The notes below the pieces were generated by a model, which worked only from the letters and a program-made list of their open reading frames with translations, was not told the DNA's origin and ran no database searches. Positions 46,910-57,226 of a stretch of DNA of 64,000 nucleotides are shown here, one piece after another. The stretch lies in assembly GCF_900096755.1 (NCBI RefSeq), contig NZ_LT615227.1, positions 361,019-425,018 on the forward strand. Reading direction: 5' to 3'. The DNA is from Polynucleobacter necessarius (GTDB lineage: Bacteria; Pseudomonadota; Gammaproteobacteria; Burkholderiales; Burkholderiaceae). The position numbers were made by a program, and so were the translations under genes. Each line of letters starts with the position of its first letter. The first letter of the stretch is position 1.

Positions 46910-47958
46910 AGTCGATCTCTAACGCCATCCCATTCCTCGCCTGCAGGCAGCTCAGGAAACAAAATTAAATCCCAGTCCTGCTGATCCAAATCACGTAATG
47001 AACGATAAAGCCGGCTAGCAAAAGCTGCGCTATCGCTAGGCACTTCCACTTCCTTAAAGCACACCGATGGATGTCCGTCATCGCCAAGCGATGACTCTGA
47101 GTCCCAAACACCAACAGCTACGCGAGACTTGGTATCCGGGAATTCGCTTAAGGCATCCAATACACGGCCAGGCGCATATAAACGTAATGGCGTCGTAGGA
47201 GCGTAATGCGCTCGTAAACCTCCAGAAACCCTTGGCAGACTCTCTCCCTCGCCGGTTTCTTGATTTTCTCCACGCTGAAATACCTTGATTCCAGTCTTAG
47301 CCAGAATCTCACCAGGCGTAATGACACCGGGCCTGAGAAGGATTGCTTTGTCACCCGAAGATAAATCGATGATGGTGGACTCAATGCCGACCTCACAGTC
47401 ACCGCCATCCAAAATCATGAGATCTAAAACACCCTCAAATTCATGACGAACGTCTGCAGCGCTAGTGGGAGATACCTTACCGAAACGATTGGCCGATGGT
47501 GCGACTACACCACCCTTAAATTTTCGCAATAACTCTTGTGCTACCGGGTGTGCTGGTGCGCGTATGGCAACAGTATCCTGACCACCCGTTAATTCATTCA
47601 GAACACTTTTATCTTTTATAAAGACTAGCGTTAATGGCCCCGGCCAAAAAGCATTCATCAGACGTAAAGCATCCTCAGATATATCCCTTACCCATGGAGC
47701 CAAGATAGGGACCCAATCTACCTGCGTCTGATCAAATTTATCTGGCGCTGCCAAATGCACAATCAATGGATGATTGGAAGGTCGCCCTTTGGTGGCAAAG
47801 ATTTTTTTGATGGCCTCAGGATTTTTAGCGTCTGCGCCCAATCCATAGACAGTCTCGGTTGGGAACGCAACTAAACCACCGTCACGCAAGGTTTGCACTG
47901 CCTCATTCATCACTACGGAAGATTGTGGTGACTGACTATCAGCTGTGTCCGTAGACAT
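46855..47958 (-). CDS. sua5: L-threonylcarbamoyladenylate synthase (Sua5 type)
   Basis: Makes threonylcarbamoyl-AMP for the t6A modification of ANN-decoding tRNAs. The 367-residue protein is the long form: a YrdC domain (about 15-215) with KGRPSNHPLIVHL near 58-70 and APSANRFGKVSPTSA near 152-166, then a linker with the conserved SGGLRAHYAPTTPLRL near 247-262 and a Sua5 C-terminal domain. It is the last gene of the pgk...purK run, two bases after purK. Its last 18 codons are antisense to the end of the dead dacB, which constrains mutation there. Confidence 0.93.
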   Translation of the reverse strand: MSTDTADSQSPQSSVVMNEAVQTLRDGGLVAFPTETVYGLGADAKNPEAIKKIFATKGRPSNHPLIVHLAAPDKFDQTQVDWVPILAPWVRDISEDALRLMNAFWPGPLTLVFIKDKSVLNELTGGQDTVAIRAPAHPVAQELLRKFKGGVVAPSANRFGKVSPTSAADVRHEFEGVLDLMILDGGDCEVGIESTIIDLSSGDKAILLRPGVITPGEILAKTGIKVFQRGENQETGEGESLPRVSGGLRAHYAPTTPLRLYAPGRVLDALSEFPDTKSRVAVGVWDSESSLGDDGHPSVCFKEVEVPSDSAAFASRLYRSLRDLDQQDWDLILFPELPAGEEWDGVRDRLQRACFGSGPSSSSHVNN

Positions 47959-47960
47959 TT

Positions 47961-49133
47961 CTAGGGCTCGATCCCTAATTCAGAAGCAACGGCTGCGCAA
48001 TTTTGACGAGCCTCACCTAAACAGTTGATGTGACCCATTTTTCTTCCGATACGCGGATCTGATTTACCGTAAAGATGAAGTTTTGCATCTGGATGTGCAA
48101 GCACCTTATTCCAGGCGGGTTCTTTTGCGCGATCCTCACTACCTTCAAACCAAAGGTCGCCCAATAGATTAAGCATTGATACTGGCGCCAACTGACGTGT
48201 GTCGCCGAGAGGTAGACGTGCCATTGCTCTCACCTGCTGCTCAAACTGACTGCTGACGCAAGCATCCATCGTGTAGTGGCCAGAGTTATGCGGACGAGGA
48301 GCGATTTCATTGGCAACAATATCGCCGTTTTTCAATATAAAGAATTCGATGCAAAGTACGCCAACGTAATCAATCTTTCGAATCAGCGCTTTAGCAGCTT
48401 CGATAATTTTCTTTTCTTGCGCCGGCTTGAGGGATGGAGCTGGCACAGTCGAGGTATGCAAAATACCATCACGGTGAATATTTTGAGATACAGGATAAGC
48501 AACTACAGCATCGTCATAACCACGCACGACCAATGCCGAAACTTCAAAATCTAAATCCATGCGCTTTTCTAATACGCAAGGAACGCGACCAAAATTATTC
48601 CAAACCGTTTTCAAACCTTCTGAGTCATAGACAGTGGCCTGACCTTTTCCGTCATAGCCCATGCGCGCGGTCTTCAAAATTCCGGGAAAAAGGTCTGCGG
48701 GAACATGATCGATATCGGCATCATACTCAATCACAAAGTTGGGTGCGGGACCAATATTCGTTTCGGATTTCCAGGTGGCTAAAAATTTCTTCTCGGCTAC
48801 CCGATTTTGCGCTAAAGATACGCAGCTACTGCGTGGGGCGACAAAGACACCCAATGACTCGAGCTCATCCAACGCCTGTGCTGGCACATTCTCAAACTCC
48901 GTACTAACTGATGCACAAAGTGAGGCCATCTCTTTTAGAGCAGCAGAATCCGTGTAATCCGCTTGGATAAATTTTTCTGCAATTGAGCCAGCAGGGCTAT
49001 TGGATCCAGGATCCAAAACGCAAACTTTGTAACCCATTGACTGGGCGGCTTGAGTAAACATCCGACCCAATTGACCGCCACCTAATATTCCTAAATATGA
49101 ACCCGGCAAAATGGGCTCCATACGATCTGCCAT
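47961..49133 (-). CDS. purK: N5-carboxyaminoimidazole ribonucleotide synthase
   Basis: ATP-grasp enzyme that carboxylates aminoimidazole ribonucleotide with ATP and bicarbonate, in purine synthesis. The 390 residues show LGILGGGQLGRMFTQAAQ near 14-31, KTARMGYDGKGQ near 154-165 and the C-terminal EIAPRPHNSGHYT near 266-278. It lies three bases after purE, the usual partner that moves the carboxyl group. Confidence 0.96.
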   Translation of the reverse strand: MADRMEPILPGSYLGILGGGQLGRMFTQAAQSMGYKVCVLDPGSNSPAGSIAEKFIQADYTDSAALKEMASLCASVSTEFENVPAQALDELESLGVFVAPRSSCVSLAQNRVAEKKFLATWKSETNIGPAPNFVIEYDADIDHVPADLFPGILKTARMGYDGKGQATVYDSEGLKTVWNNFGRVPCVLEKRMDLDFEVSALVVRGYDDAVVAYPVSQNIHRDGILHTSTVPAPSLKPAQEKKIIEAAKALIRKIDYVGVLCIEFFILKNGDIVANEIAPRPHNSGHYTMDACVSSQFEQQVRAMARLPLGDTRQLAPVSMLNLLGDLWFEGSEDRAKEPAWNKVLAHPDAKLHLYGKSDPRIGRKMGHINCLGEARQNCAAVASELGIEP

Positions 49134-49136
49134 TGC

Positions 49137-49631
49137 TTAATATCCCGGCAAATTCATAGAGCGCGCAGTATCAGACTGCTTAACGCGAAACTCTTCTAAC
49201 CGCTTTGCTAAATCTGCATCATGCAAAGCTAAGCCTGCAATCACATGCAAGGCTGCATTAGCAGCACCCGCTTCACCGATAGCAAAGGTTGCAACAGGAA
49301 TGCCTTTGGGCATCTGCACAATTGAATACAAGGAATCTTCGCCGCGCAAATATTTACTTGCCACAGGTACACCATAAACAGGAACGATTGTCTTGGAAGC
49401 GAGCATTCCCGGTAAATGGGCCGCACCACCAGCGCCTGCAATGATTGCCTGCAAGCCATTGGCCTGTGCTTTTTCTGCGTACCGAAACATGTCATCGGGC
49501 ATACGGTGTGCCGATAGAACTTTAGCCTCATGGGCGATTCCAAACTGCTCAAGCATTTGGGCGGCATGTTGCATGGTTTCCCAATCCGAATTGGAACCCA
49601 TCACTATCCCGACTATTGGCTTTTTACTCAT
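49137..49631 (-). CDS. purE: N5-carboxyaminoimidazole ribonucleotide mutase
   Basis: Moves the carboxyl group made by PurK onto carbon 4 of the imidazole ring. The 164-residue class I PurE starts [20 protein letters not shown] and contains the active-site [14 protein letters not shown] and [16 protein letters not shown]. Stands between purC (50-base gap) and purK (3-base gap). Confidence 0.96.
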   Translation of the reverse strand: MSKKPIVGIVMGSNSDWETMQHAAQMLEQFGIAHEAKVLSAHRMPDDMFRYAEKAQANGLQAIIAGAGGAAHLPGMLASKTIVPVYGVPVASKYLRGEDSLYSIVQMPKGIPVATFAIGEAGAANAALHVIAGLALHDADLAKRLEEFRVKQSDTARSMNLPGY

Positions 49632-49681
49632 TTACCTCTCCAAATGCCTTCAATATCAACTCAATACTTTCTAAGACTCTA

Positions 49682-50578
49682 TTATCCCTGAGTTAGGCGG
49701 GTCAGAGCTTCACGATACTTTTGGGCAGTCTTTTCAATGACGTCAGCAGGCAATTGCGGTGCTGGAGCGGTCTTGGGCCATAACTTACCATTCACTTCGG
49801 CTGTTTCAAGCCAATCACGCACAAATTGCTTGTCATATGACGGAGGATTTGAGCCAACATAATAGGTTTCAGCAGGCCAAAAACGAGAAGAGTCTGCAGT
49901 GAGAATTTCGTCCATCAAAACCGGTTGACCAGCATCATCTAAACCAAACTCAAACTTTGTGTCGGCAATGATGATTCCGCGAGTAGCCGCATATTCTGAT
50001 GCTTCCTTGTACAAGCGAATACTAACTTCACGAATTTGATTGGCTAACTTCTCGCCAATTAATTCGATGACTTTTTCAAAAGAAATATTTTCATCGTGCT
50101 CGCCTACTTCAGCTTTAGCGGCTGGAGTAAAAATTGGCTCAGGCAGTTTTTGCGCATTCTCTAAGCCTGCTGGCAAAGCAATGCCGCAAACCTTGCCGGT
50201 TTCTTTGTAATCTTTCCAACCGCTACCTGCTAAGTAACCACGAACCACCGCCTCGACCAAAATAGGCTTTAAGCGCTTAGCTACCACTGCGCGGCCCTTT
50301 ACCTGACTAACCTCATCCGCACTGACGACAGTTGCAGGATCAATGCCTGTTAAATGATTGGGGATGACTGATGCCAATTTCTCAAACCAAAAATTAGCCA
50401 TCTGATTCAGTACAACACCCTTTTCAGGAATCGGCTCGCCCATTACGACATCGAATGCAGACAAACGATCAGTAGTGATCATCAATAACTTGTCATCACC
50501 CAAGGCGTATACATCGCGCACCTTGCCTTTGGATAGCAAAGGTAATGACTTAATAGAAGTTGCGTATAAACCAGCCAT
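49682..50578 (-). CDS. purC: Phosphoribosylaminoimidazole-succinocarboxamide (SAICAR) synthase
   Basis: Joins CAIR and aspartate with ATP in purine synthesis. The 298 residues show the start [34 protein letters not shown] near 112-125, [11 protein letters not shown] near 199-209 and [14 protein letters not shown] near 217-230. With purE and purK it covers successive steps, and PurB at 31 kb acts on its product. Seven bases after fba. Confidence 0.96.
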   Translation of the reverse strand: MAGLYATSIKSLPLLSKGKVRDVYALGDDKLLMITTDRLSAFDVVMGEPIPEKGVVLNQMANFWFEKLASVIPNHLTGIDPATVVSADEVSQVKGRAVVAKRLKPILVEAVVRGYLAGSGWKDYKETGKVCGIALPAGLENAQKLPEPIFTPAAKAEVGEHDENISFEKVIELIGEKLANQIREVSIRLYKEASEYAATRGIIIADTKFEFGLDDAGQPVLMDEILTADSSRFWPAETYYVGSNPPSYDKQFVRDWLETAEVNGKLWPKTAPAPQLPADVIEKTAQKYREALTRLTQG

Positions 50579-50585
50579 ATTTAAA

Positions 50586-51650
50586 TCACTTCACGATCTG
50601 AGTTAGTTTGCCGCTCTTATAAAGTTCAGCCATTTTTTCTAGGGAGATAGGTTTAATCTTGGAAGCCTGTCCAGCAGAACCAAAAGCTTGAAAGCGTGCA
50701 ACACAGACTTTTTTGGCTGCTTCACGCGCCGGTTTCAAGTAATCACGTGGATCAAACTTGCTTGGATTCTCAATGAAGTAACGACGAATAGCGCCAGTCA
50801 TTGCCAAACGAATATCGGTATCAATATTAATTTTGCGAACACCGTTCTTGATGCCCTCTTGGATCTCTTCAACCGGTACGCCGTAGGTTTCCTTCATATC
50901 ACCACCAAACTCACGGATCTCAGCAAGCAGCTCTTGCGGAACGCTGGATGAGCCGTGCATTACTAAGTGGGTATTTGGGATGCGTGCGTGGATTTCTTTA
51001 ATGCGATCAATCGCCAAGATATCGCCAGTTGGTTTTTTGCTGAACTTATATGCGCCATGACTAGTGCCAATCGCAATTGCCAAAGCATCACATTGAGTTG
51101 CCTTCACAAAATCTGCTGCCTGCTCAACATCTGTCAATAACTGCTCACGCGTCATCTTGCCGTCAGCACCATGACCATCTTCTTTATCGCCCTGCATAGT
51201 TTCAAGCGAACCCAACACTCCAAGCTCAGCCTCTACAGTGACTCCGATGGAGTGAGAAAACTTCACCACTTCCTTAGAAACATCTACGTTGTATTCGTAA
51301 CTTGCAACCGTCTTTCCATCAGCCTCGAGAGAGCCATCCATCATGACACTAGTAAAACCACTTTTAATTGCAGCCATACAAACCGCTGGGCTTTGGCCAT
51401 GGTCTTGATGCATGACGACTGGGATATGTGGGTAAGCCTCTACTGCCGCGGAAATGAGGTGGCGCAAGAATGCTTCACCAGCATATTTGCGCGCCCCAGC
51501 AGATGCCTGCATGATGACCGGAGAATCCGCTTCATTGGCTGCCTCCATAATCGCAGTAACTTGCTCTAAGTTATTTACGTTGAATGCTGGCAAGCCATAA
51601 CCATTCTCTGCAGCATGATCCAAGAGTTGTCGTAAAGATACTAAAGCCAT
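50586..51650 (-). CDS. fba: Fructose-bisphosphate aldolase, class II
   Basis: Zinc-dependent aldolase of glycolysis and gluconeogenesis, 354 residues. Zinc ligands lie in [11 protein letters not shown] near 77-87 and in [10 protein letters not shown] near 230. The FBP-binding NINTDI-type motif appears as [17 protein letters not shown] near 281-297. It lies 47 bases after pyk in the same direction. Confidence 0.96.
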   Translation of the reverse strand: MALVSLRQLLDHAAENGYGLPAFNVNNLEQVTAIMEAANEADSPVIMQASAGARKYAGEAFLRHLISAAVEAYPHIPVVMHQDHGQSPAVCMAAIKSGFTSVMMDGSLEADGKTVASYEYNVDVSKEVVKFSHSIGVTVEAELGVLGSLETMQGDKEDGHGADGKMTREQLLTDVEQAADFVKATQCDALAIAIGTSHGAYKFSKKPTGDILAIDRIKEIHARIPNTHLVMHGSSSVPQELLAEIREFGGDMKETYGVPVEEIQEGIKNGVRKINIDTDIRLAMTGAIRRYFIENPSKFDPRDYLKPAREAAKKVCVARFQAFGSAGQASKIKPISLEKMAELYKSGKLTQIVK

Positions 51651-51697
51651 GATGTTCTCTTAATTAGTGTTGTTTAAAGTAGTGAATAGACTGTGAA

Positions 51698-53134
51698 TTA
51701 CTTCACGTGAATGATTTTGAGGTTATTGGTGCCACCAGGCTCACCCATTGGCTCACCCGAAGTTAATACCACCGTATCACCCTTGTTGACTGCGCCAGCC
51801 TTTTTCAAGCAAGCTTCCACTTCTTGCAAAGCGGTGTCGCGATCCTTGGTGTAATCAAGGCCAATTGGCGTCACGTTGCGATAAGTGCTTAATGCACGCT
51901 GAGTTGCAATCTTAGAGGTTAGAGCAAAAATCGGCACATGAATGTTATGACGGCTCATCCAAATAGCCGTTGACCCAGAATCAGTCAGGGCTGCAATCGC
52001 ATTAGCATGCAAGTGGTGGGCGGTGAACAAGGCGCCTAATGCAATCGTTTGATCAATACGTGTAAAGGTTTGATCCAGAAAATCCGTATCCAACTTCACG
52101 GGGTCTGACTTTTCTGCTTCGATACAAATTTCTGCCATCGCTTTAATTGTTTGGACAGGATATGAACCTGCAGCAGATTCAGCAGAAAGCATCACTGCAT
52201 CAGTGCCATCCAAAACCGCGTTAGCAACGTCGCTGACTTCTGCACGCGTAGGCACGGGAGCATTAATCATAGACTCCATCATTTGCGTAGCAGTAATCGT
52301 AAATTTATCCGCCTCACGCGCCCACTTAATCATGCGCTTTTGTAATGCAGGCACTGCCGCATTGCCAACTTCAATCGCTAAGTCACCACGTGCAACCATA
52401 ATGCCGTCACTCTCAGCAATAATGCTTTTCAGGGCTTCGGGCTCAATAGCTTCTGCGCGCTCAACCTTGGCAATAGTGCGCACCTTACCAACACCATACT
52501 TTGCACTAGCTGCATCTGCCAGCTTACGAGCGTAAGCTATGTCAGCACCATCCTTTGGAAAGCTAATCGCCAAGAAGTCAACGCCCATAGCAATAGCGGC
52601 ATCTAAGTCAGCAATATCTTTTTCAGTCAGAGCGGGCGCAGTTAAGCCGCCGCCGGCACGGTTAATACCTTTGTTATTTGAGAGTGGGCCGCCTTGCTCA
52701 ACAAGGGTAAAAATCTCCCCGCCCTTGACGCTTTCGACACGCAAAACCACCAAGCCGTCATTTAATAAGAGTCGATCTCCAGGCTTAACATCATTTGGTA
52801 GCTCTTTGTAATCAAGACCAACACGGCCTTGATCGCCTACTTCACACGCGATATCCAAAATAAACTTCTCGCCTTCTTTTAGAAGAATTTTGGTGTCGGC
52901 AAATTTGCCCACACGAATTTTTGGACCCTGCAAATCGGCCATGATGCCAACTTCTTTACCCACCTCAGCAGAAATACTTCTCACCAAATCATGACGCGCT
53001 TTATGGTCAGCAACTGTGCCATGGGAAAAGTTCATACGTACTACATCTACACCTGCACGAATCATGTCACGCAATACTTCTGGTTTTTCTGATGCAGGAC
53101 CAAGTGTTGCAATGATTTTTGTTGCTCGAAGCAT
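51698..53134 (-). CDS. pyk: Pyruvate kinase
   Basis: Transfers phosphate from phosphoenolpyruvate to ADP. The 478 residues open with RATKIIATLGPASEKPEVL; the active site includes MNFSHGT near 34-40, IAKVERAEAI near 219-228 and the MVARGDLAIEVG and ITATQMMESM motifs near 245-290. Allosteric C-terminal domain complete. It starts two bases after the pgk stop. Confidence 0.97.
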   Translation of the reverse strand: MLRATKIIATLGPASEKPEVLRDMIRAGVDVVRMNFSHGTVADHKARHDLVRSISAEVGKEVGIMADLQGPKIRVGKFADTKILLKEGEKFILDIACEVGDQGRVGLDYKELPNDVKPGDRLLLNDGLVVLRVESVKGGEIFTLVEQGGPLSNNKGINRAGGGLTAPALTEKDIADLDAAIAMGVDFLAISFPKDGADIAYARKLADAASAKYGVGKVRTIAKVERAEAIEPEALKSIIAESDGIMVARGDLAIEVGNAAVPALQKRMIKWAREADKFTITATQMMESMINAPVPTRAEVSDVANAVLDGTDAVMLSAESAAGSYPVQTIKAMAEICIEAEKSDPVKLDTDFLDQTFTRIDQTIALGALFTAHHLHANAIAALTDSGSTAIWMSRHNIHVPIFALTSKIATQRALSTYRNVTPIGLDYTKDRDTALQEVEACLKKAGAVNKGDTVVLTSGEPMGEPGGTNNLKIIHVK

Positions 53135-53136
53135 AT

Positions 53137-54348
53137 TTAGTCTTTCGCCCGTTCGGCCAATACTGCAAAGGCTGGCAATGTTTTACCTTCGAGGAACTCC
53201 AAGAAGGCGCCACCGCCAGTTGAGATGTAATCCACTTGATTTTCAATACCGTATTTCGCAATTGCTGCCAAGGTATCCCCACCACCAGCAATAGAGAAAG
53301 CTGGTGAATGCGCAATGGCTGCAGCAAGCATCTTTGTGCCGCCACCAAACTGATCAATTTCAAATACGCCCAACGGGCCATTCCAAACAATCGTGCCAGC
53401 GTGTGCAAGCATGATGGAAAGTCTTGCAGCTGTCTTAGGGCCAATATCCAAAATCATGTCATCTTCAGCAACTTGATCTGCAGGGACGCGGTTTGCACGT
53501 GCGAGTGGCGACAATTCATTTGCAACAACCACATCCTCAGGAATAGGCACATGCGCGCCACGCTTTTCCATGAGCGCCATAATTTCTCTAGCTTCATCAA
53601 CCAAGTCTGGCTCAGCAAGTGATTTACCGATTGGTAAACCTTTGGCCAACATGAAAGTGTTTGCAATGCCGCCGCCAACAATAAGTTCATCTACCTTCTC
53701 TGATAACGCTTTCAGAATAGTGAGCTTAGAAGACACCTTAGAGCCAGCAACAATTGCTACGAGAGGGCGCTTAGGGCTTGCCAGTGCACGGCTCAAAGCA
53801 TCTAATTCGGCAGCCATCAATGGACCAGCACAAGCAACTGGAGCAAACTTCGCCACACCATTAGTTGTTGCCTCTGCACGATGCGCAGTACCAAAAGCAT
53901 CATTTACATAAACATCGCACAAGCCAGCAATCTTTTTTGATAGCTCGTCATTATTTTTTTTCTCACCAACATTCAAGCGGCAGTTTTCTAGCAAGACCAC
54001 TTCGCCAGGATTGACTTCAAAGCCACCATTTATCCAGTCGCTAATTAAGGGGACTTTACGGTTGAGCAAAGTAGCAATGCGATCTGCCACTGGAGCAAGG
54101 CTATCTTCAGGCTTAAATTCACCCTCGGTTGGACGCCCTAAATGTGAAGTCACCATTACAGCAGCGCCAGCATCGAGACACATTTGTACGGCAGGCATAG
54201 AAGCCCGAATTCGAGTGTCTTCGGTAATATTTCCAGCCTCATCTTGGGGCACATTCAGGTCGGCGCGGATAAATACTCGCTTTCCCTTGAGTTGGCCTGA
54301 CTGGGCTAAATCGCTTAAACGCTTAACTTTGAATAATGATTCCGGCAT
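53137..54348 (-). CDS. pgk: Phosphoglycerate kinase
   Basis: Makes ATP and 3-phosphoglycerate from 1,3-bisphosphoglycerate. The 403 residues include [13 protein letters not shown] near 25-37, [11 protein letters not shown] near 65-75 and the ATP-binding GGGDTLAA near 361-368. It is the first gene of the minus-strand run pgk-pyk-fba-purC-purE-purK-sua5, so the promoter of that run should be in the 207 bases before ilvE, where I could not fix clear boxes. Confidence 0.97.
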   Translation of the reverse strand: MPESLFKVKRLSDLAQSGQLKGKRVFIRADLNVPQDEAGNITEDTRIRASMPAVQMCLDAGAAVMVTSHLGRPTEGEFKPEDSLAPVADRIATLLNRKVPLISDWINGGFEVNPGEVVLLENCRLNVGEKKNNDELSKKIAGLCDVYVNDAFGTAHRAEATTNGVAKFAPVACAGPLMAAELDALSRALASPKRPLVAIVAGSKVSSKLTILKALSEKVDELIVGGGIANTFMLAKGLPIGKSLAEPDLVDEAREIMALMEKRGAHVPIPEDVVVANELSPLARANRVPADQVAEDDMILDIGPKTAARLSIMLAHAGTIVWNGPLGVFEIDQFGGGTKMLAAAIAHSPAFSIAGGGDTLAAIAKYGIENQVDYISTGGGAFLEFLEGKTLPAFAVLAERAKD

Positions 54349-54555
54349 GAGATTGGGGCAAATATGATGGTTTATGGGGAATGCTCCATTCTAAATGCTC
54401 TGGGCCACCAAAACCAATGGAATGGGCCGATCTGACTGCGCTGCCTGCTCTACAATAGAGATAGAGACTTGGACGCAATTTGGCCCCAGAATGAATAAAC
54501 CCCTAGCCTAGCGCCCCGATTAACCCGGTTTAATAGATATAAAAAGGTAGAGAAA

Positions 54556-55479
54556 ATGTCGATGTCCGACCACGATGGCTTTATTTGGTCCGATGGGAAG
54601 CTGATTCCCTGGCGTGAGGCCAATGTTCACGTCCTAACCCATAGTCTCCACTACGGAATGGGCGTTTTTGAGGGTATTCGAGCCTACAAAACCCCCCAGG
54701 GCACAGCCATTTTCCGCCTCCAGGAGCACGTAAAGCGCCTTTTCAATGGAACCAAGATATTCCAAATGAATATGCCTTACAGCCAGGAAGAGATCACCAA
54801 AGGCATTATTGAGGTGGTTAACAGCAATAAGCTGGAATCTTGCTACATTCGCCCCATCATTTTTATTGGCTCCCAAAAGCTTGGGATTTCCCCAAAAGGT
54901 AACAGCATTCATACGGCTATTGCGGCCTGGGAATGGGGTGCTTATCTGGGTGAAGACGGCCTAAATAAGGGCATCCGCGTAAAAACCTCCTCTTTTACAC
55001 GCCATTTTGTAAATTCCTCACTCGTTCGCGCAAAAGCATCTGGCTATTACATTAATTCGATTTTGGCCAATCAAGAAGTAACTGCAAACGGATATGACGA
55101 AGCTTTATCGCTCGATACAGAAGGCTATGTTTCTGAAGGCTCTGGTGAAAACCTTTTCATGGTTCGTAATGGCATCGTTTACACACCTGATCTTGCCTCT
55201 TGTCTTGATGGCATCACGCGTGACTCAGTCATGCAGATTGCAAAAGATCTTGGCTACGAAGTTCGTGAGAAGCGCATTACTCGCGATGAAGTGTATTCCG
55301 CTGATGAAGCCTTCTTCACTGGTACCGCTGCTGAAGTAACGCCAATTCGCGAACTCGACGATCGCACAATTGGCGATGGCAAGCGTGGCCCTATTACTGA
55401 AAAAATTCAGAAGACTTATTTTGATGCCGTCTACGGCAGAGATAGCAAATACAAAGCGTGGCTTACTTACGTTAAGTAA
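54556..55479 (+). CDS. ilvE: Branched-chain amino acid aminotransferase
   Basis: Class IV PLP aminotransferase for the last step of valine, leucine and isoleucine synthesis. The 307 residues contain HSLHYGMGVFEGIRAY near 29-44, the PLP lysine Lys160 in VRAKASGYYINS, and the class IV signature EGSGENLFMVRNG followed by CLDGITRDSV. AAGGTAGAG lies before the ATG. Divergent from pgk. Confidence 0.96.
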   Translation: MSMSDHDGFIWSDGKLIPWREANVHVLTHSLHYGMGVFEGIRAYKTPQGTAIFRLQEHVKRLFNGTKIFQMNMPYSQEEITKGIIEVVNSNKLESCYIRPIIFIGSQKLGISPKGNSIHTAIAAWEWGAYLGEDGLNKGIRVKTSSFTRHFVNSSLVRAKASGYYINSILANQEVTANGYDEALSLDTEGYVSEGSGENLFMVRNGIVYTPDLASCLDGITRDSVMQIAKDLGYEVREKRITRDEVYSADEAFFTGTAAEVTPIRELDDRTIGDGKRGPITEKIQKTYFDAVYGRDSKYKAWLTYVK

Positions 55480-55493
55480 TTAGGAAAAGAGAT

Positions 55494-55682
55494 ATGACTC
55501 AAGCTCAAGTAACAATGGTGGATGGTAAAGATTTGCCGCTGCATTGCCCCACCAATAAAACTCCAGCCTGGAATTCGCATCCACGCGTCTTTCTAGATAT
55601 CACTAAAACCGGGGAAGCGAAGTGTCCATATTGCGGCACTGAATATAAGCTGATTCCGGGTACCGAACCACACGGTCACTAA
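55494..55682 (+). CDS. Small CHCC zinc-finger protein
   Basis: A 62-residue protein with one zinc-finger of the C-H-C-C kind: Cys18, His29, Cys44 and Cys47 (KCPYCGTEYKL). This resembles the zinc-finger domain of the NDUFS6 subunit of mitochondrial complex I and a group of small proteobacterial proteins often found next to ilvE, as here (14-base gap). Role unknown; likely cotranscribed with ilvE and waaF. Confidence 0.88.
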   Translation: MTQAQVTMVDGKDLPLHCPTNKTPAWNSHPRVFLDITKTGEAKCPYCGTEYKLIPGTEPHGH

Positions 55683-55688
55683 GCCTTA

Positions 55689-55710
55689 TCAGCGCCCTCA
55701 GGGGCGCTGA
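55689..55710 (+). other. GC-rich hairpin between zinc-finger gene and waaF
   Basis: A perfect 9 bp stem (55689-55697 with 55702-55710) with a 4-base loop. It has no T-tract, so it may stabilise or attenuate the message and not terminate it fully; waaF follows 15 bases later. Confidence 0.5.
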
Positions 55711-55725
55711 GTCGGGATACATCTC

Positions 55726-56760
55726 ATGCGCAGTATTCTGATCATTGCCCCAAACTGGATTGGGGATGCGGTAATGACGCAGCCTTTACTGGCAAGCCTC
55801 AAAGCACTTTATCCAGAATCAAAAATTGATGTTCTAGCTAGCAGTTGGGTTGCGCCGATTTATCGCGCCTGCTCAGAAGTTCATGAAGTTATTGAAGTCA
55901 AATTTGAGCACAAGAAATTGCAATGGGGTATGCGCAAACAACTCGCGCAAGAATTGGCGGCGAAAAACTATCAAGCTTGTTTTGTCTTGCCCAATAGCTT
56001 TAAGTCCGCACTCATTCCATGGTTAGCAAATATTCCATTTCGCATTGGTTACCGCGGTGAACTGCGTTATGGACTAATCAATCTTTCGCTAGACAACCCA
56101 AGCAAAGTAAACCGACCACCAATGGTTGATCACTACCTTGCACTAAACCAACTACTCAGCGATCATTCTGAAAAAATGCCAGCTGACAAGCCGGTGCCAA
56201 CATTAAATGTTTCCGCTCTCGCAAAGAGAGTTGTAGAAAAAAATTTAGCGGCAGCGAATATCACTGGTTCAGTTTACGTAATGTGTCCAGGTGCTGAATA
56301 TGGACCTACAAAGCGCTGGCCTACAGAGCACTTTGCAAAGCTTGCTCAATCCCTAATCGCCAACAATTCAGATAATCACGTCATCTTGCTTGGCAGCAAA
56401 AGTGACTTCGCGCTAGCTCAAGAGATCCTCTCCCAGGCTCCCAACTCAAGCAAGCTTCATAACTGGTGCGGCAATACTTCGCTTGATGAAGCCATCGCCT
56501 TGATTGGTCTAAGCAAGGCAGTGATCAGCAATGACTCTGGATTAATGCACATTGCCGCAGCCCTTAAAACACCACAAGTGGCCATCTTTGGATCCAGCGA
56601 TCCGTCACACACCCCGCCTCTATCGGAAGAGGCCAAGATCATTTGGCTAAATTTTCCGTGCAGTCCATGCCATAAGAGAGAGTGCCCACTAGGTCACTTG
56701 AAGTGCCTAAAAGATATCCTCCCAGAGCAAGTTTTAGCTACACTCAATAGCTTGCAATAG
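55726..56760 (+). CDS. waaF: ADP-heptose:LPS heptosyltransferase II
   Basis: Adds the second heptose to the LPS inner core. The 344-residue GT9 enzyme has IIAPNWIGDAVMTQPLLASL near 5-24, CPGAEYGPTKRWP near 187-199 and ISNDSGLMHIAAALKTPQVA near 267-286. The conserved Asp of the N-domain (GDAVMTQ) is present. It implies a heptose-containing LPS core is still made. Confidence 0.95.
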   Translation: MRSILIIAPNWIGDAVMTQPLLASLKALYPESKIDVLASSWVAPIYRACSEVHEVIEVKFEHKKLQWGMRKQLAQELAAKNYQACFVLPNSFKSALIPWLANIPFRIGYRGELRYGLINLSLDNPSKVNRPPMVDHYLALNQLLSDHSEKMPADKPVPTLNVSALAKRVVEKNLAAANITGSVYVMCPGAEYGPTKRWPTEHFAKLAQSLIANNSDNHVILLGSKSDFALAQEILSQAPNSSKLHNWCGNTSLDEAIALIGLSKAVISNDSGLMHIAAALKTPQVAIFGSSDPSHTPPLSEEAKIIWLNFPCSPCHKRECPLGHLKCLKDILPEQVLATLNSLQ

Positions 56761-56780
56761 TCATTCAAGGAATGTAAGCC

Positions 56781-57215
56781 ATGCCAAAACTTGTCAGACT
56801 TTTTCACAATGCTGATGATGTTGTAGAGGCCTGGCGCGATGCCTTACGTCATCGCGATGTTAAGAGCGCCTTAGATATTTGGCTTGATGATGATTCGATT
56901 ACTTGCGTTCTTCCAGAAGGGCATCGCTTAAGTGGTCACGCTGAAATTCGTGATGGTCTGGAGAGACTGTTAGCCAAACAACCTTTATTCCTAGAACCCA
57001 TTGCCTGTATCAGCCACTCCGTTTTAGGCGCTGCGGTATACGACACCACTGAGGCAGTGCACCTCAGAGCAGATCAAATTGAGGCTGAGTTTTTTCTCAG
57101 CATCACACTCGTTCTTCTACAAGACAGTCAAGGGTGGAGAATTGCCCATCTTCATGCCAGTCGCTCAACTGAAGATACATTTGACGCCCCCTCTACGCCA
57201 CACGGCCTGCATTAA
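56781..57215 (+). CDS. NTF2-like (SnoaL-type) small protein
   Basis: A 144-residue protein with the NTF2-like layout: an N-terminal helix (DVVEAWRDALRHRDVKSALD), VLPEGHRLSGHAEIRDGLER and a C-terminal strand GWRIAHLHASRS typical of SnoaL or DUF4440 families. Such proteins can be enzymes or ligand-binding; nothing decides here. It lies 20 bases after waaF and 11 before the next gene, probably one operon. Confidence 0.75.
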   Translation: MPKLVRLFHNADDVVEAWRDALRHRDVKSALDIWLDDDSITCVLPEGHRLSGHAEIRDGLERLLAKQPLFLEPIACISHSVLGAAVYDTTEAVHLRADQIEAEFFLSITLVLLQDSQGWRIAHLHASRSTEDTFDAPSTPHGLH

Positions 57216-57226
57216 CTACAACAGAT

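Noticed and set aside
54349-54555. Search for a tRNA, riboswitch or clear promoter between pgk and ilvE
   Set aside because: No cloverleaf or conserved riboswitch core could be recognised, and promoter-like hexamers had poor spacing.
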